Position numbers and translations under genes: made by a program. Below, one piece after another: positions 43,086-52,297 of a stretch of 64,000 nucleotides of DNA (positions are counted from its first letter, which is position 1; each line of letters opens with the position of its first letter). Origin of the DNA: Pseudomonas ovata (GTDB taxonomy: Bacteria > Pseudomonadota > Gammaproteobacteria > Pseudomonadales > Pseudomonadaceae); NCBI RefSeq assembly GCF_003131185.1, contig NZ_QFFU01000011.1:124001-188000 (forward strand), in the 5' to 3' direction. The notes under the pieces are model-generated. The model was not told the DNA's origin. It saw nothing but the letters and a program-made list of their open reading frames with translations, and ran no database searches.

Positions 43086-45500
43086 CTACCAGTTATAGCT
43101 GACGGCGCCCACCAGGCTGCGCTCGTCGCCATAGCGGCAGGAGTTGGCGCAGTACATATAACGCTCGTTGGTCAGGTTCTGCGCGCGGGCGCTGAGTTGC
43201 CAGTGCGCGTCCAGTGCGTAGCTGATGCGCGCATCGAACAGGGTGTAGGCGGCAATCTTGCGGTCGCTGATGCTGGGCAGGGTGTGGGTGGTGCCGTTGT
43301 AGCGTGCGCCGGCGCCGACGCTGACGTCGCGCAGGCCCAGCGCTGCCAGGCGGTAGTCCAGCCACAACGAGGCGCTGTGGTAAGGCGTGCCTTCGATGCG
43401 TGAGCCCTCCAGCTGCGCGTCGTTGTCGGCGATGACATGGGCGTCGGTGTAGGCGTAGCCGGCGCTGAACCCCAGGTTTTCGCTCAGTTGCCCCTTGGCC
43501 TCGATTTCAAGGCCTGTGCTGCGCTCCTTGCCGGTCTGCTCGTCGAAGTCCGAGCCTGGAATCGAACTGGTGACATTGCTTTGCGTCAATTGGTATAGCG
43601 CCGCACTGATCAGCAGCTCGCGGTCTGCGGGCTGGTAACGCAGGCCGATCTCGTACTGTTCGCCCTCGGTGGGCTTGAAGGCCTTGCCATCGCTGCCGCT
43701 GCCGCTGGCCGGCAGGAACGACTGGCTGTAACTCACATAGGCCGCCACGCCGTTGTCGGTCAGGTACACCAGGCCTACTCTGCCGGTGAGCTGGCTGTCG
43801 TCCGTGGTGGTCCGGGCGCCGTCGCGGTAGGTGCGCGTGGTGCTGTCGGCCCAGTCCTGGCGCAGGCCCAGCAAACCCACCCAGTGCTGGTCGAATTTTG
43901 CCTGCTCCTGCAGGTACAGGCCCAGTTGCCGCGCATGCAGGTCCGAACCGCGATCAATGCTGCGATCGACCTGCGGCAGGTTGCCGTACACCGGGTTGGC
44001 AAGGTCCAGCGCCGGGGCATTGCCGCTGTAGCGGTGGCTATCGTAGGTCTTGCGGTAGTAGTCCAGGCCCGCCAGGACGGTGTGTTGCCAACGGCCGGCG
44101 TCCAGGTCCAGTTGCAGGCTGTTGTCGCTGGTCCAGCCGGTGGCCAGGTCTTCGCGGCTGTTATAGCTGCGCGACAGTTGCGACAGGTTCGGCCCGCTGA
44201 TGCGGCTGGTGTTGAGGGTGATGTAGTCGTAGTCGACGCGTGACTCGAAGTAACGCACCGCCTGGCGCAGTTGCAGGTGCTCGTTGAAGCGGTGCTCGAA
44301 CAGGTAGCCGGCGGTGTGCACGGTACCGTCGTAATCGTCGTAATCCGGCTCGCCGGCAAACAGGTCGTACGGCACCTTGTAGCCCGGGTTGGGGCTGTAC
44401 ACCGTCAGGTCATAGCGCATCGGCGGGGTCAGGGTGGTGCGGGTGCGTTGCGCGGTGGCCAACAGGGTCAGGCGCGTGTCGTCGGCGATTTGCCAGGCCA
44501 GTGCCGGAGCAATATAGGTTTTGTCGTCGTCGATGGCATCAAAGGCGGTGCCGCTGTCACGCTGCAGCGCTGTCAGGCGATAGCTGAAACGGCCTTCGTC
44601 GTCCAGCGCACCGCTGTGGTCGGTGGACACCTGGCGGCGCTGGTGATTGCCGTATTCCAGGTTGATTTCATGCAGCGGGCCGAGGGTCGGGCGCTTGCTG
44701 ACGGTATTGATCAGGCCGCCGGGCGCCAACTGGCCGTACAGCACCGAGGAAGCACCCTTGAGCACCTCGACCCGCTCCAGGCCATAGGGCTCCTGGCCGC
44801 CTTCGAACTGGGTGCTCTGCATTTTCATGCCGTCGCGCAACACGCCGCCGGTGCGCGGGCCGATGTCGAAGCCGCGCAGGCGGTAGTCGTCGGCCACGCG
44901 GCTGTAGCCATTGGGCTGGGCGACCACGCCTGGGGTGTAGTTGAGCACGTCGGCCAGGCTGCTGTGCTGGCGCTCGATCAGCGCTTCACGAGTGATCACC
45001 GAGATCGACTGCGGGGTTTCCATCAGCGGCGTATCGGTTTTGGTGGCGCTGGCACTGTGGGTGGCCACGCGGCTGTAGGCCGGACCCCAGGCGTCTTGTG
45101 CAGGGCTTGCGCCCTGGATATCGATGGGCGCCAGTTGCACGCTGGCTTCACGTCGCGGCTCGACGCTCAAGGTGCCGCCGGGGGTAAGGCTCAACTGCAA
45201 CGGCAAACCCTGCAGCACTTGTTGCACGGCCTGCTCGGCGCTGTAGCGACCACGCAATGCCGAAGCCTTCAGGCCACGGGTCAGCCCCGCACTGAAGGCG
45301 ATGCCCCGGCCGCTTTGCCGGGCAATGGCGGTCAGGGTCGCGTCCAGCGCGGCAGGCGGCAGGTCAAAATCGAGCAGTTGCTGGCGCATGGCGGGTGCCG
45401 GCGCCGGTTCGGCCACGCTGTCGAGTGCGGTCAGGCTCAAGGCCAGGGCCAGGGGAGAAAGGGTCAAGCGCAGGGGCACAAGCATGGCGGCGGTCTTCAT
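43086..45500 (-). CDS. TonB-dependent siderophore receptor with signalling (STN) domain
   Basis: An 804-residue outer-membrane receptor of the FpvA/FhuE type. After the signal region (LRLTLSPLALALSLTALDSVA) comes an STN domain (about residues 40-110: FDLPPAALDATLTAIARQSG, LSLTPGGTLSV) that signals to FecR. The plug follows (ETPQSISVITREALIERQH, LRGFDIGPRTGGVLRDGM), then the barrel, which ends in a terminal Trp. The substrate is a ferric siderophore of unknown kind, probably one made by another organism, since no synthesis genes are near. The start at 45500 is preferred. It is last in the order fecI-fecR-receptor. Its 3' end is duplicated at 42.7 kb and 62.6 kb. Confidence 0.9.
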   Translation of the reverse strand: MKTAAMLVPLRLTLSPLALALSLTALDSVAEPAPAPAMRQQLLDFDLPPAALDATLTAIARQSGRGIAFSAGLTRGLKASALRGRYSAEQAVQQVLQGLPLQLSLTPGGTLSVEPRREASVQLAPIDIQGASPAQDAWGPAYSRVATHSASATKTDTPLMETPQSISVITREALIERQHSSLADVLNYTPGVVAQPNGYSRVADDYRLRGFDIGPRTGGVLRDGMKMQSTQFEGGQEPYGLERVEVLKGASSVLYGQLAPGGLINTVSKRPTLGPLHEINLEYGNHQRRQVSTDHSGALDDEGRFSYRLTALQRDSGTAFDAIDDDKTYIAPALAWQIADDTRLTLLATAQRTRTTLTPPMRYDLTVYSPNPGYKVPYDLFAGEPDYDDYDGTVHTAGYLFEHRFNEHLQLRQAVRYFESRVDYDYITLNTSRISGPNLSQLSRSYNSREDLATGWTSDNSLQLDLDAGRWQHTVLAGLDYYRKTYDSHRYSGNAPALDLANPVYGNLPQVDRSIDRGSDLHARQLGLYLQEQAKFDQHWVGLLGLRQDWADSTTRTYRDGARTTTDDSQLTGRVGLVYLTDNGVAAYVSYSQSFLPASGSGSDGKAFKPTEGEQYEIGLRYQPADRELLISAALYQLTQSNVTSSIPGSDFDEQTGKERSTGLEIEAKGQLSENLGFSAGYAYTDAHVIADNDAQLEGSRIEGTPYHSASLWLDYRLAALGLRDVSVGAGARYNGTTHTLPSISDRKIAAYTLFDARISYALDAHWQLSARAQNLTNERYMYCANSCRYGDERSLVGAVSYNW

Positions 45501-45560
45501 GAGGTCAGTCGATACCAGCCTTGTGGCGCGAGCGGGGTGTTTATTAACGGGCTGCAAAAA

Positions 45561-46505
45561 TTATTGTGCGCGCAGGTCGATATGCGTCCACCAACCCAGG
45601 GGTTGCCGGACGCTGATGGGCAGCACCTCCTGCAAGGTGCGCAGGGTCTGTTCGCTGTCGTCGAGCCGGAACACCCCGGAAACGCGCAAGGCGCCGGCCT
45701 CGGGCGTGATCCGCATCCAGCCGTGGCGGTAAGGGCGCAAGGCCTGGATGACCGTGTCCAACGATTGATCATGCACTTCCAGCAGGCCGTCTTCCCAGGC
45801 GGCAGCGCGGGCCTGGCTTGGGTCCAGCCGACGCACGTTGTGGCCATCGAGCCAGGCCCCCTGGCCAGTGCGCAGTTCAAGTGGCGCTGCATGGGCCACC
45901 GAGACCTGCACCCTTGAGGACTGCACCCACACCTGCGCCCCGCGCTGATCCAGGGCGACGCTGAACTGCGTGCCCAGCGCCCGGGCTTCACCAAAGCGGG
46001 TGCGCACCACCAGCGGCCGCACCGGGTCGGCGGCCACTTCGATATTCAAGGCGCCCTCATGCAGGATCAGCGTGCGTTGCTGCGCCTTGAAATCCAGATC
46101 GACCCGGCTGCCGGCATTGAGCAGTACCCGGCTGCCATCGACGAGGGTGAACGGCCGGCGCTGCGCCACCCCGGTGTGCAGATCGGCGGCCAGGTGCGGC
46201 CATAGCCCCTGGCTGTGTAGCCATGCCGCACCCAGACCGAGCCCGGCGATACCCAGCGCCCCGCGCAGCAGGTGCCGACGCCCGGCCCCGGCCCGCAGCA
46301 ACAGCTCGCGTGATTGCTCGGGCGCCTGGCTGAACGCCTGGCCCAGGCGTTGCTCCAGACGCTGCCAGGCCTGGCGGTTGTCGGCATTGGCGTGCAACCA
46401 CTGCTCGAAGTGCTGCTGCTCGACGGCGGTCATGTGCCCTGAGCGTTGCAGTGCCAGCCATTCGATGGCTTCGGCCACTGCCTGCGGCAAATGGCCTGCG
46501 CTCAT
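45561..46505 (-). CDS. FecR-type anti-sigma/sigma regulator
   Basis: A 314-residue inner-membrane regulator. The N-terminal cytoplasmic DUF4880-type part (QAVAEAIEWLALQRSGHMT, HANADNRQAWQRLE) binds the sigma factor. A membrane segment (about residues 85-105) and the periplasmic FecR domain (VDGSRVLLNAGSRVDLDF, ARALGTQFSVAL) receive the signal from the receptor's STN domain. Its ATG overlaps the stop codon of the sigma factor gene (ATGA), which implies translational coupling. The ATG at 46505 is chosen on that basis. Confidence 0.9.
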   Translation of the reverse strand: MSAGHLPQAVAEAIEWLALQRSGHMTAVEQQHFEQWLHANADNRQAWQRLEQRLGQAFSQAPEQSRELLLRAGAGRRHLLRGALGIAGLGLGAAWLHSQGLWPHLAADLHTGVAQRRPFTLVDGSRVLLNAGSRVDLDFKAQQRTLILHEGALNIEVAADPVRPLVVRTRFGEARALGTQFSVALDQRGAQVWVQSSRVQVSVAHAAPLELRTGQGAWLDGHNVRRLDPSQARAAAWEDGLLEVHDQSLDTVIQALRPYRHGWMRITPEAGALRVSGVFRLDDSEQTLRTLQEVLPISVRQPLGWWTHIDLRAQ

Positions 46506-47032
46506 GCCGGTTCCAGCGCCAGGTAGCACAGGCCCAGCGCCTTGACCACATAGGCATGCACACGCGGCGCAGAAATGCCCAGGCGCTGGCCGATTTCGGC
46601 GTAGGTCAGGCCATCCAGCTGGCTGTACAGGAACGCACTGCGGCCCATGGGTGACAAGCCTTCCAGAAGGCTGTCCAGCGCGCACAAGGCTTGCAGGGCC
46701 TGGGCCTGTTCCTCGGCCGAAGGGGCATAGGTAAAAGGCTGCTGCGCGAGGGTTTCAAGGTAGGCGCGTTCCAGGTCACGGCGGCGCCAGGAAGCAAACA
46801 CCAGGCGCTTGGCGATGGTCGTCAACAAGGCCCGCGGCTCGCGGATGGCCTGCAGGTCAGGTGCAGCCACCACTTGGGCAAAGGTTTCCGCCGCCATGTC
46901 GGCGGCTTCTTCCCGGCAGCCCAGCCGCGCCCGCAACCGCCCCAACAGCCAGTTATGATGATCGCCAAATAATTGATGCAGCACACGGTTGCGGGCACTG
47001 AGAGGCGTGGCAGTGGAAGCGAGTGGCGTCAT
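46502..47032 (-). CDS. FecI-like ECF sigma factor
   Basis: A 176-residue extracytoplasmic-function sigma factor of the iron-starvation group. Region 2 is about residues 20-85 (NWLLGRLRARLGCREEAADMAAETF, in part) and region 4 about 115-165 (LEGLSPMGRSAFLYSQLDG, TYAEIGQRLGIS). It is expected to transcribe the receptor gene when the siderophore is bound. A Fur box lies 10 bp upstream of its start codon. It is the first gene of the fecI-fecR-receptor group. Confidence 0.9.
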   Translation of the reverse strand: MTPLASTATPLSARNRVLHQLFGDHHNWLLGRLRARLGCREEAADMAAETFAQVVAAPDLQAIREPRALLTTIAKRLVFASWRRRDLERAYLETLAQQPFTYAPSAEEQAQALQALCALDSLLEGLSPMGRSAFLYSQLDGLTYAEIGQRLGISAPRVHAYVVKALGLCYLALEPA

Positions 47033-47041
47033 GGCTTAAAA

Positions 47042-47060
47042 GGTAATGAAAATTGTTATC
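47042..47060. promoter_or_regulatory. Fur box before the FecI-like gene
   Basis: GGTAATGAAAATTGTTATC matches the 19-bp Fur consensus GATAATGATAATCATTATC at 15 positions. It lies directly upstream of the sigma factor gene, so iron would shut off the whole signalling and uptake group. Confidence 0.8.
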
Positions 47061-47102
47061 AAATGATGCCGGTAAGCCACCGGCGATGCAACAGGTGTGT
47101 CT

Positions 47103-47993
47103 TCAGCCGTTGTACTGCAGGGTCTGGATCAACAGGTGAGTGAGGGGGGACGCTTCACCACGCTGCGTCGAGTAAAGGTGGTACCCGCCTGGTGCATGCC
47201 AGCCATGCCTCATTACCGCCAGTAAGGCGCCTGAATCCAGATGAGCCTGGGCAAGATCCAGTGGCACATACGCCAGTCCGTGACCTGCCAGTGCGGCGCG
47301 CAGCACCTGATTGAAGCTGTCGAAGCTCAGGCGTGCCTCGATCTCGATCCGCAAAGATTGTCCGGCCTGGTTCAATACCCAACCTGGTCGGGGGCCGCCG
47401 GGGCCTGCGCGTAAGGCAATGCACGGCTGACCGGCCAGCTCGTGCGCCGTGTCCGGCAGGGACCGACCGACCCTGCAAGCGGGCGCGCACACCAGCGCCA
47501 TCGGTAGGTTGGGACCTATACGCACCGCCGTGTTGTCCTTGGGCGGTTCATCGCCCAAGCGCACAGTGAAGTCATAACGTGCCTCGTTTTCGACAGTCCT
47601 GTTATCGGCATACAGTTCGATGCTCAGTTGCGGATGGGCGGCCAGCAGCGGCGACAGCCTGGGCCAGAGTAGGGTGTCGATGGCGTGCTCGGTCGCCCCT
47701 ATGCGCAAGGTGCCGGCCACGATCTGCCCGGACTGAGCGATCAAGCGCAACTGGGCTTCGATGGCCTGCAATCTGGGCTGCACGCCATCAAGCAGGCGTT
47801 GGCCGGCTTCGGTCACTGACACGCTGCGTGTGGTGCGGGTCAGCAGGCGAACGCCCAGATGCTCTTCGAGCTTGCCGATGGTGTGGCTGAGCATTGATTG
47901 TGAAACCTGGAGCCGGGCCGCTGCGCGCGTGAAGCTGCGTTCGTGAGCCACTGCGATCAGGGCAAGCAGGTCGACGTAGGGGGTTTTGCGCAT
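47103..47993 (-). CDS. LysR-family regulator divergent from the pao-type operon
   Basis: A 296-residue LysR-type regulator with HTH RSFTRAAARLQVSQSMLSHT (about residues 19-38), linker VRLLTRTTRSVSVTEAG and effector domain. It is divergent from the iron-sulfur subunit gene (278-bp gap), so it most likely controls the aldehyde oxidoreductase operon. It belongs to the same subfamily as the LysR at 53760-54665 at the other end of that operon (shared RSFTRAAA, GLAYVPLDL/GIAYVPQDL, YHLYS/YHLFYS). Confidence 0.85.
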   Translation of the reverse strand: MRKTPYVDLLALIAVAHERSFTRAAARLQVSQSMLSHTIGKLEEHLGVRLLTRTTRSVSVTEAGQRLLDGVQPRLQAIEAQLRLIAQSGQIVAGTLRIGATEHAIDTLLWPRLSPLLAAHPQLSIELYADNRTVENEARYDFTVRLGDEPPKDNTAVRIGPNLPMALVCAPACRVGRSLPDTAHELAGQPCIALRAGPGGPRPGWVLNQAGQSLRIEIEARLSFDSFNQVLRAALAGHGLAYVPLDLAQAHLDSGALLAVMRHGWHAPGGYHLYSTQRGEASPLTHLLIQTLQYNG

Positions 47994-48271
47994 TTATCGA
48001 TCCAGTGCATGAATGTTGCAAGTTGTAACTAAGCGCTGTAACCAGAGTGACTGCCTGCGCGGTTGTTGCTTTGGTAAAACAAGGGGGACAGAGGCAAACG
48101 CGATCCTGATGCTTGTTCGCTTAGCGTTCCAGCTTTTTCTTATTTATCGATCTGGCTCATGTAGCCATTCGCCGTAGCGTTACGACGTGCAGCAGCCGGC
48201 GGGTTAAATTGCGGCCTTGCGAACATGCCGGGTGGGCATGCAATCAAACGCTCTCGATGAAGGAACAGGCT

Positions 48272-49096
48272 ATGGCCCCTGACTGCACCGACAATCCGCC
48301 GATCGAATTAAATGACGATGAAGCGCTCTTGCTTGAGCAGATGCCACATCTCTTGAGTGGTATCGGCCAGTCAAGACGTACGTTCATGATCACCTCGGCG
48401 GCAGGCGGGCTTGGACTGTTCGCGGCCAATCTGCTGGCCCAGGAGTCGGCTCTGGCCTCGATGCCCCTGGCCGAAGGTGCCGTGACAGCACCCATCAAGG
48501 CGCAAAACGTCGTCAAGGTCGCGCTGTCGGTCAACGACCATTGGCAGACTCTGGAACTGGACTCGCGCACGGTACTGCTCGACGCACTGCGTGAACATCT
48601 GGGCCTGACCGGCTCCAAGAAAGGTTGCGATCAGGGGCAGTGTGGCGCCTGCACGGTCTTGATCAATGGCAAACGGGTACTTGCCTGTCTGACCCTGACG
48701 GCCTCGCTTGCGGGACGCAAGGTCACCACCATCGAGGGCCTGGCCCAAGGCGAGCGCCTGCACCCTGTGCAGGCGGCCTTTATCCAGAACGATGCCTTCC
48801 AGTGCGGGTATTGCACACCAGGCCAGATCTGCTCGGCGGTGGGCATGCTCGACGAGGCGCAACGCGGCGACATCAGCCATGTCAGTGCCGACCCACGCCA
48901 GCCAGTGGCTTATCTGAGCAACGATGAGATCCGTGAGCGCATGAGCGGCAATATCTGCCGTTGTGGCGCGTACCCGGGCATCGTTGCCGCTGTGCAGCAG
49001 GTGCACTCAGGCCGCCAGGCCGTTCAAACCTGGGGTTTTGCCAGCGAAACGCAATTGGCAATGATCAGCCAGGAGGGTGGTCATGAGACCGTTTGA
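48272..49096 (+). CDS. Aldehyde oxidoreductase iron-sulfur subunit (PaoA-like), Tat-exported
   Basis: A 274-residue [2Fe-2S] subunit of a periplasmic molybdenum enzyme. A twin-arginine signal is visible (SRRTFMITSAAGGLGLFAANLL, in part). The two clusters are held by the CDQGQCGACTVL motif plus a downstream Cys, and by QCGYCTPGQ and CRCGAYPGI. It passes electrons from the Mo centre to the FAD subunit. The ATG at 48272 is preferred because AAGGA lies seven bases before it; an ATG five codons upstream is possible. The gene is first of four or five overlapping or closely spaced genes. Confidence 0.9.
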   Translation: MAPDCTDNPPIELNDDEALLLEQMPHLLSGIGQSRRTFMITSAAGGLGLFAANLLAQESALASMPLAEGAVTAPIKAQNVVKVALSVNDHWQTLELDSRTVLLDALREHLGLTGSKKGCDQGQCGACTVLINGKRVLACLTLTASLAGRKVTTIEGLAQGERLHPVQAAFIQNDAFQCGYCTPGQICSAVGMLDEAQRGDISHVSADPRQPVAYLSNDEIRERMSGNICRCGAYPGIVAAVQQVHSGRQAVQTWGFASETQLAMISQEGGHETV

Positions 49097-50075
49097 GTAT
49101 GTAAGGGCACAGGATGTGGCGTCGGCGACCACTGCTGTCGTGGCTACCGCACAAGCCCGGTTTCTGGCAGGCGGCACCAACCTGCTGGACCTGATGAAAG
49201 AGGACGTCGAGCAACCCACGCGCCTTGTGGACATTTCGCAGTTGCCCTTGGCACGGATCCAGCGTAGCCGGGCCGGCCTGTCCCTGGGGGCTTTGGCCAG
49301 CAATACCGAAACGGCCAACCATCCGCTGGTGCGCGAGCAGTACCCGTTGTTGTCACAGGCCATTGTCGCCGGTGCCTCCGGGCAGTTGCGCAACATGGCC
49401 ACCAATGGTGGAAACCTGTTGCAGCGCACCCGTTGCAATTATTTCTACGACACCGCGATGCCGTGCAACAAACGCCACGCCGGCAGCGGCTGTGGGGCCC
49501 GCGAGGGGCTTAACAGGATCCATGCGATTCTGGGTTGGAGCGAGTCGTGCGTGGCCACCTATCCCGGCGACATGGCCAACGCGTTATACGCGCTCGATGC
49601 CAACATCCGGGTTCGCAGCGCCAGCGGGCAGGAGCGGCTGATGCCGATCGGCGATCTTCATCGCCTGCCGGGCGACACCCCGCAACGCGATACCAGCCTT
49701 GAGCCGGGCGACCTGATCATGGCCATTGAACTGCCGGTGTCGGCTGGTGATTTTGCGGCCAATTCGTACTACCTCAAGGTACGCGACCGGGCCTCCTATG
49801 CCTTCGCGATGGTCGCGGTTGCCGCAGCCCTGCAGCTCAAGGGCAGCACTATCGTCAAGGCGCGGATCGTGCTGGGCAGCGTGGCGCACAAGCCTTGGCG
49901 CAGCGCCGCAGCCGAGGCGCTGCTGACCGGACAGCCCGCCAATGAACAGACCTTCCGCCTGGCCGCCCAGGCAGCCCTGCGCGACGCTCGCCCACTCGAC
50001 CACAACGCCTACAAAGTGGAACTGAGCCAGCGATCGGTAGTGCGCGCATTGATGCGTGCGGCCCACCTGGCCTGA
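49083..50075 (+). CDS. Aldehyde oxidoreductase FAD subunit (PaoB-like)
   Basis: A 330-residue FAD-binding subunit of the xanthine dehydrogenase family. Typical parts are ARFLAGGTNLLDLMKEDVEQP, LGALASNTETANHPLVREQYP, GASGQLRNMATNGGNLLQRTRC and DTAMPCNKRHAGSGC. The Cys-rich stretch NLLQRTRCNYFYDTAMPCNK fits the extra [4Fe-4S] cluster found in E. coli PaoB. The ATG at 49083 has a full AGGAGG six bases upstream and overlaps the end of the paoA-like gene by 14 bp. Confidence 0.9.
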   Translation: MRPFEYVRAQDVASATTAVVATAQARFLAGGTNLLDLMKEDVEQPTRLVDISQLPLARIQRSRAGLSLGALASNTETANHPLVREQYPLLSQAIVAGASGQLRNMATNGGNLLQRTRCNYFYDTAMPCNKRHAGSGCGAREGLNRIHAILGWSESCVATYPGDMANALYALDANIRVRSASGQERLMPIGDLHRLPGDTPQRDTSLEPGDLIMAIELPVSAGDFAANSYYLKVRDRASYAFAMVAVAAALQLKGSTIVKARIVLGSVAHKPWRSAAAEALLTGQPANEQTFRLAAQAALRDARPLDHNAYKVELSQRSVVRALMRAAHLA

Positions 50076-50092
50076 CTGCAAGGAGTACCCGC

Positions 50093-52279
50093 ATGGCACG
50101 CTATCTAGGTAAGAAAACAACCCGCGTCGACGGCATCGCCAAGGTAACGGGCAAGGCCAAATACACTGCCGAGTTTCAGGTGCCGCACCTGGCTTATGGC
50201 TTTGTGGTCCTCTCCACCGTGACCAAGGGCAGGATTACCCGCATCGATACCCGCCAGGCTGAACAGGCCGTCGGAGTGGTGCGGGTGTTCACCCATCTCA
50301 ATGCTGGTCGTCTGGGCGAGGCGCCCAAGGCTGGCGCAACGCCGCAATGGTCCTGGCCATTGCAGAGCGATCAGGTATTTTTCAATGGCCAGCCGATTGC
50401 CCTGGTGGTGGGCGAAACCTATGAGCAGGCGCGGCATGGGGCACGGTTGTTGAGCGTTTCGTACCAGACCGACGCGCACCAGACTGACCTTGAACAGGTC
50501 TTGGATCGCGCCGTCGCCGCCCCCGGGAACGTGCCACCCCGGGGCAATCCGGCCGCGGCACTGCAACACGCTGCTGTCAAGGTCAGCGCCCAGTACCGGA
50601 TTCCTGTCGAGCATCACAATCCGATCGAGCCGCACGCGGCCATCGCTTTCTGGAAGGGCGAGCAGTTGACGGTGTTCGACAAGACCCAGAACGTCTACGG
50701 TGTACAAAAGCACCTGGCCGAAGGCCTTGGAGTGCCGGCCAGCCAGATTCGCGTGATCTCGCCTTTTGTAGGGGGGGCCTTCGGCGCTTCGCTAAAGCCC
50801 AATTACTACCCGTCCCTGACCGCCATGGCTGCCCGTGAACTCAAGCGTCCGGTCAAGGTAGTACTGACCCGGGCTCAGATGTTCACCGCGCACGGCTATA
50901 GGCCTCAGACCCTGCAAAAGGTCAGCCTGGGGGCCGACCGTGACGGCAAGTTGCAGGCCATCATTCAAGAGGCCTTTCATAACACCTCGTCGTTTGAAGC
51001 CTTTTCGGACAACACCACAGGGTTTATCCGCCAGGTGTATGCCTGTCAAAACCTCGACGCGCCTCTCAAGATCGCCGCCACCGATATGGCCAGCCCCACC
51101 TGGATGCGTGCGCCTGGCGCGGTCAGCGGCATGTTTGCGCTGGAAAGTGCCATGGATGAACTGGCCTACGCCCTCAAAATCGACCCGCTGCAACTGCGTC
51201 TGGTCAATTACGCGCAGGTCGACCCTGAAAGCGGCAAGCCTTTTTCCAGCAAGGCCTTGCGTGAGTGTTACCTGCTGGGGGCCGAGAAATTCGGTTGGAG
51301 CAAGCGCATGCCCGAACCGCGCTCGATGCGTGACGGCAAACTGTTGGTGGGGTGGGGCATGGCCACCAGTGTGTGGGGCGCCTTTCAGCAGCCGGCCAGT
51401 GCGAACGTGACCTATCACATCGACGGTACTGCCAGTGTCTCCAGCGCCACCAGCGACATCGGGCCGGGCACCTACACGGTCATGACCATGATTGCGGCCG
51501 AGTTTCTGGGCATTGAACTGGGCCAGGTCAAGTTCGAACTGGGCGATACGCGTCAGCCCCAGGCGCCGGCACAGGGCGGCTCGTGGACGACGTCCAGCGT
51601 CGGTTCGGCGGTTCGCGGTGGGGCGTTGACCATCACGGCACGGCTGCTCGAACTGGCCAACCGCGAAATCGCCTCGCCGTTGCAAGGGGTAGAAGCTGGT
51701 GAGGTGGAAATGCTCGGGGAACGACTGCAGCTCAAGTCCGATCCGTCGCGCGCTGTGGACATCGCCCAGGTCATGCGTTGCAACGACATCCGGGAAATCA
51801 GCGAGACTTATCACAGCACACCTTCACCGGAGCGGGAAAAGTATGCCTCGCTGGCTCATGGTGCCCAGTTCGTCGAGGTCAAGGTGGATCCCGAGCTGGG
51901 GGTCGTCAAGGTCACGCGAGTGGTCGAGATTAGTGCCTGCGGTAAGATCCTCAACCCACTGGCCTCGCATAGTCAGGAGATAGGTGGGGTGGTGTGGGGC
52001 ATCGGCATGGCGCTGGAAGAGGCCACAGAAGTCGATCACCGTTATGGACGCATCATCAATGCCAGCCTGCAGCATTACCATGTGCCGGTAAACGCTGACA
52101 TCCACAGCATCGAAACCCTGTTTGTCGAAGAAGACGACACGGTGGTCAACCCGTTGGGCGTCAAGGGCATGGGCGAGCTGGGGATGGTAGGCATTCCGGC
52201 CGCCATTGCCAATGCGGTCTGGCACGCCACCGGCCGACGTATCCGCGACTTGCCCATCACACCGGAAAAACTGCTGTGA
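50093..52279 (+). CDS. Aldehyde oxidoreductase molybdenum-binding subunit (PaoC-like)
   Basis: A 728-residue catalytic subunit carrying molybdopterin cytosine dinucleotide. Evidence: KVTGKAKYTAEFQVPHLAYG, ISPFVGGAFGASLKPNYYP, APGAVSGMFALESAMDELAY, and the catalytic Glu in GVKGMGELGMVGIPAAIANA near the C-terminus. The length matches PaoC (732 aa). It would oxidise aromatic or aliphatic aldehydes to acids in the periplasm, as partner of the two preceding subunits. The substrate in this organism is unknown. Confidence 0.92.
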   Translation: MARYLGKKTTRVDGIAKVTGKAKYTAEFQVPHLAYGFVVLSTVTKGRITRIDTRQAEQAVGVVRVFTHLNAGRLGEAPKAGATPQWSWPLQSDQVFFNGQPIALVVGETYEQARHGARLLSVSYQTDAHQTDLEQVLDRAVAAPGNVPPRGNPAAALQHAAVKVSAQYRIPVEHHNPIEPHAAIAFWKGEQLTVFDKTQNVYGVQKHLAEGLGVPASQIRVISPFVGGAFGASLKPNYYPSLTAMAARELKRPVKVVLTRAQMFTAHGYRPQTLQKVSLGADRDGKLQAIIQEAFHNTSSFEAFSDNTTGFIRQVYACQNLDAPLKIAATDMASPTWMRAPGAVSGMFALESAMDELAYALKIDPLQLRLVNYAQVDPESGKPFSSKALRECYLLGAEKFGWSKRMPEPRSMRDGKLLVGWGMATSVWGAFQQPASANVTYHIDGTASVSSATSDIGPGTYTVMTMIAAEFLGIELGQVKFELGDTRQPQAPAQGGSWTTSSVGSAVRGGALTITARLLELANREIASPLQGVEAGEVEMLGERLQLKSDPSRAVDIAQVMRCNDIREISETYHSTPSPEREKYASLAHGAQFVEVKVDPELGVVKVTRVVEISACGKILNPLASHSQEIGGVVWGIGMALEEATEVDHRYGRIINASLQHYHVPVNADIHSIETLFVEEDDTVVNPLGVKGMGELGMVGIPAAIANAVWHATGRRIRDLPITPEKLL

Positions 52280-52297
52280 ACCGTGCAGGAGGTGGGC

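Noticed and set aside
44271..45917. 548-codon + strand frame opposite the TonB-dependent receptor and fecR
   Set aside because: Antisense shadow that spans two real genes with clear domains.
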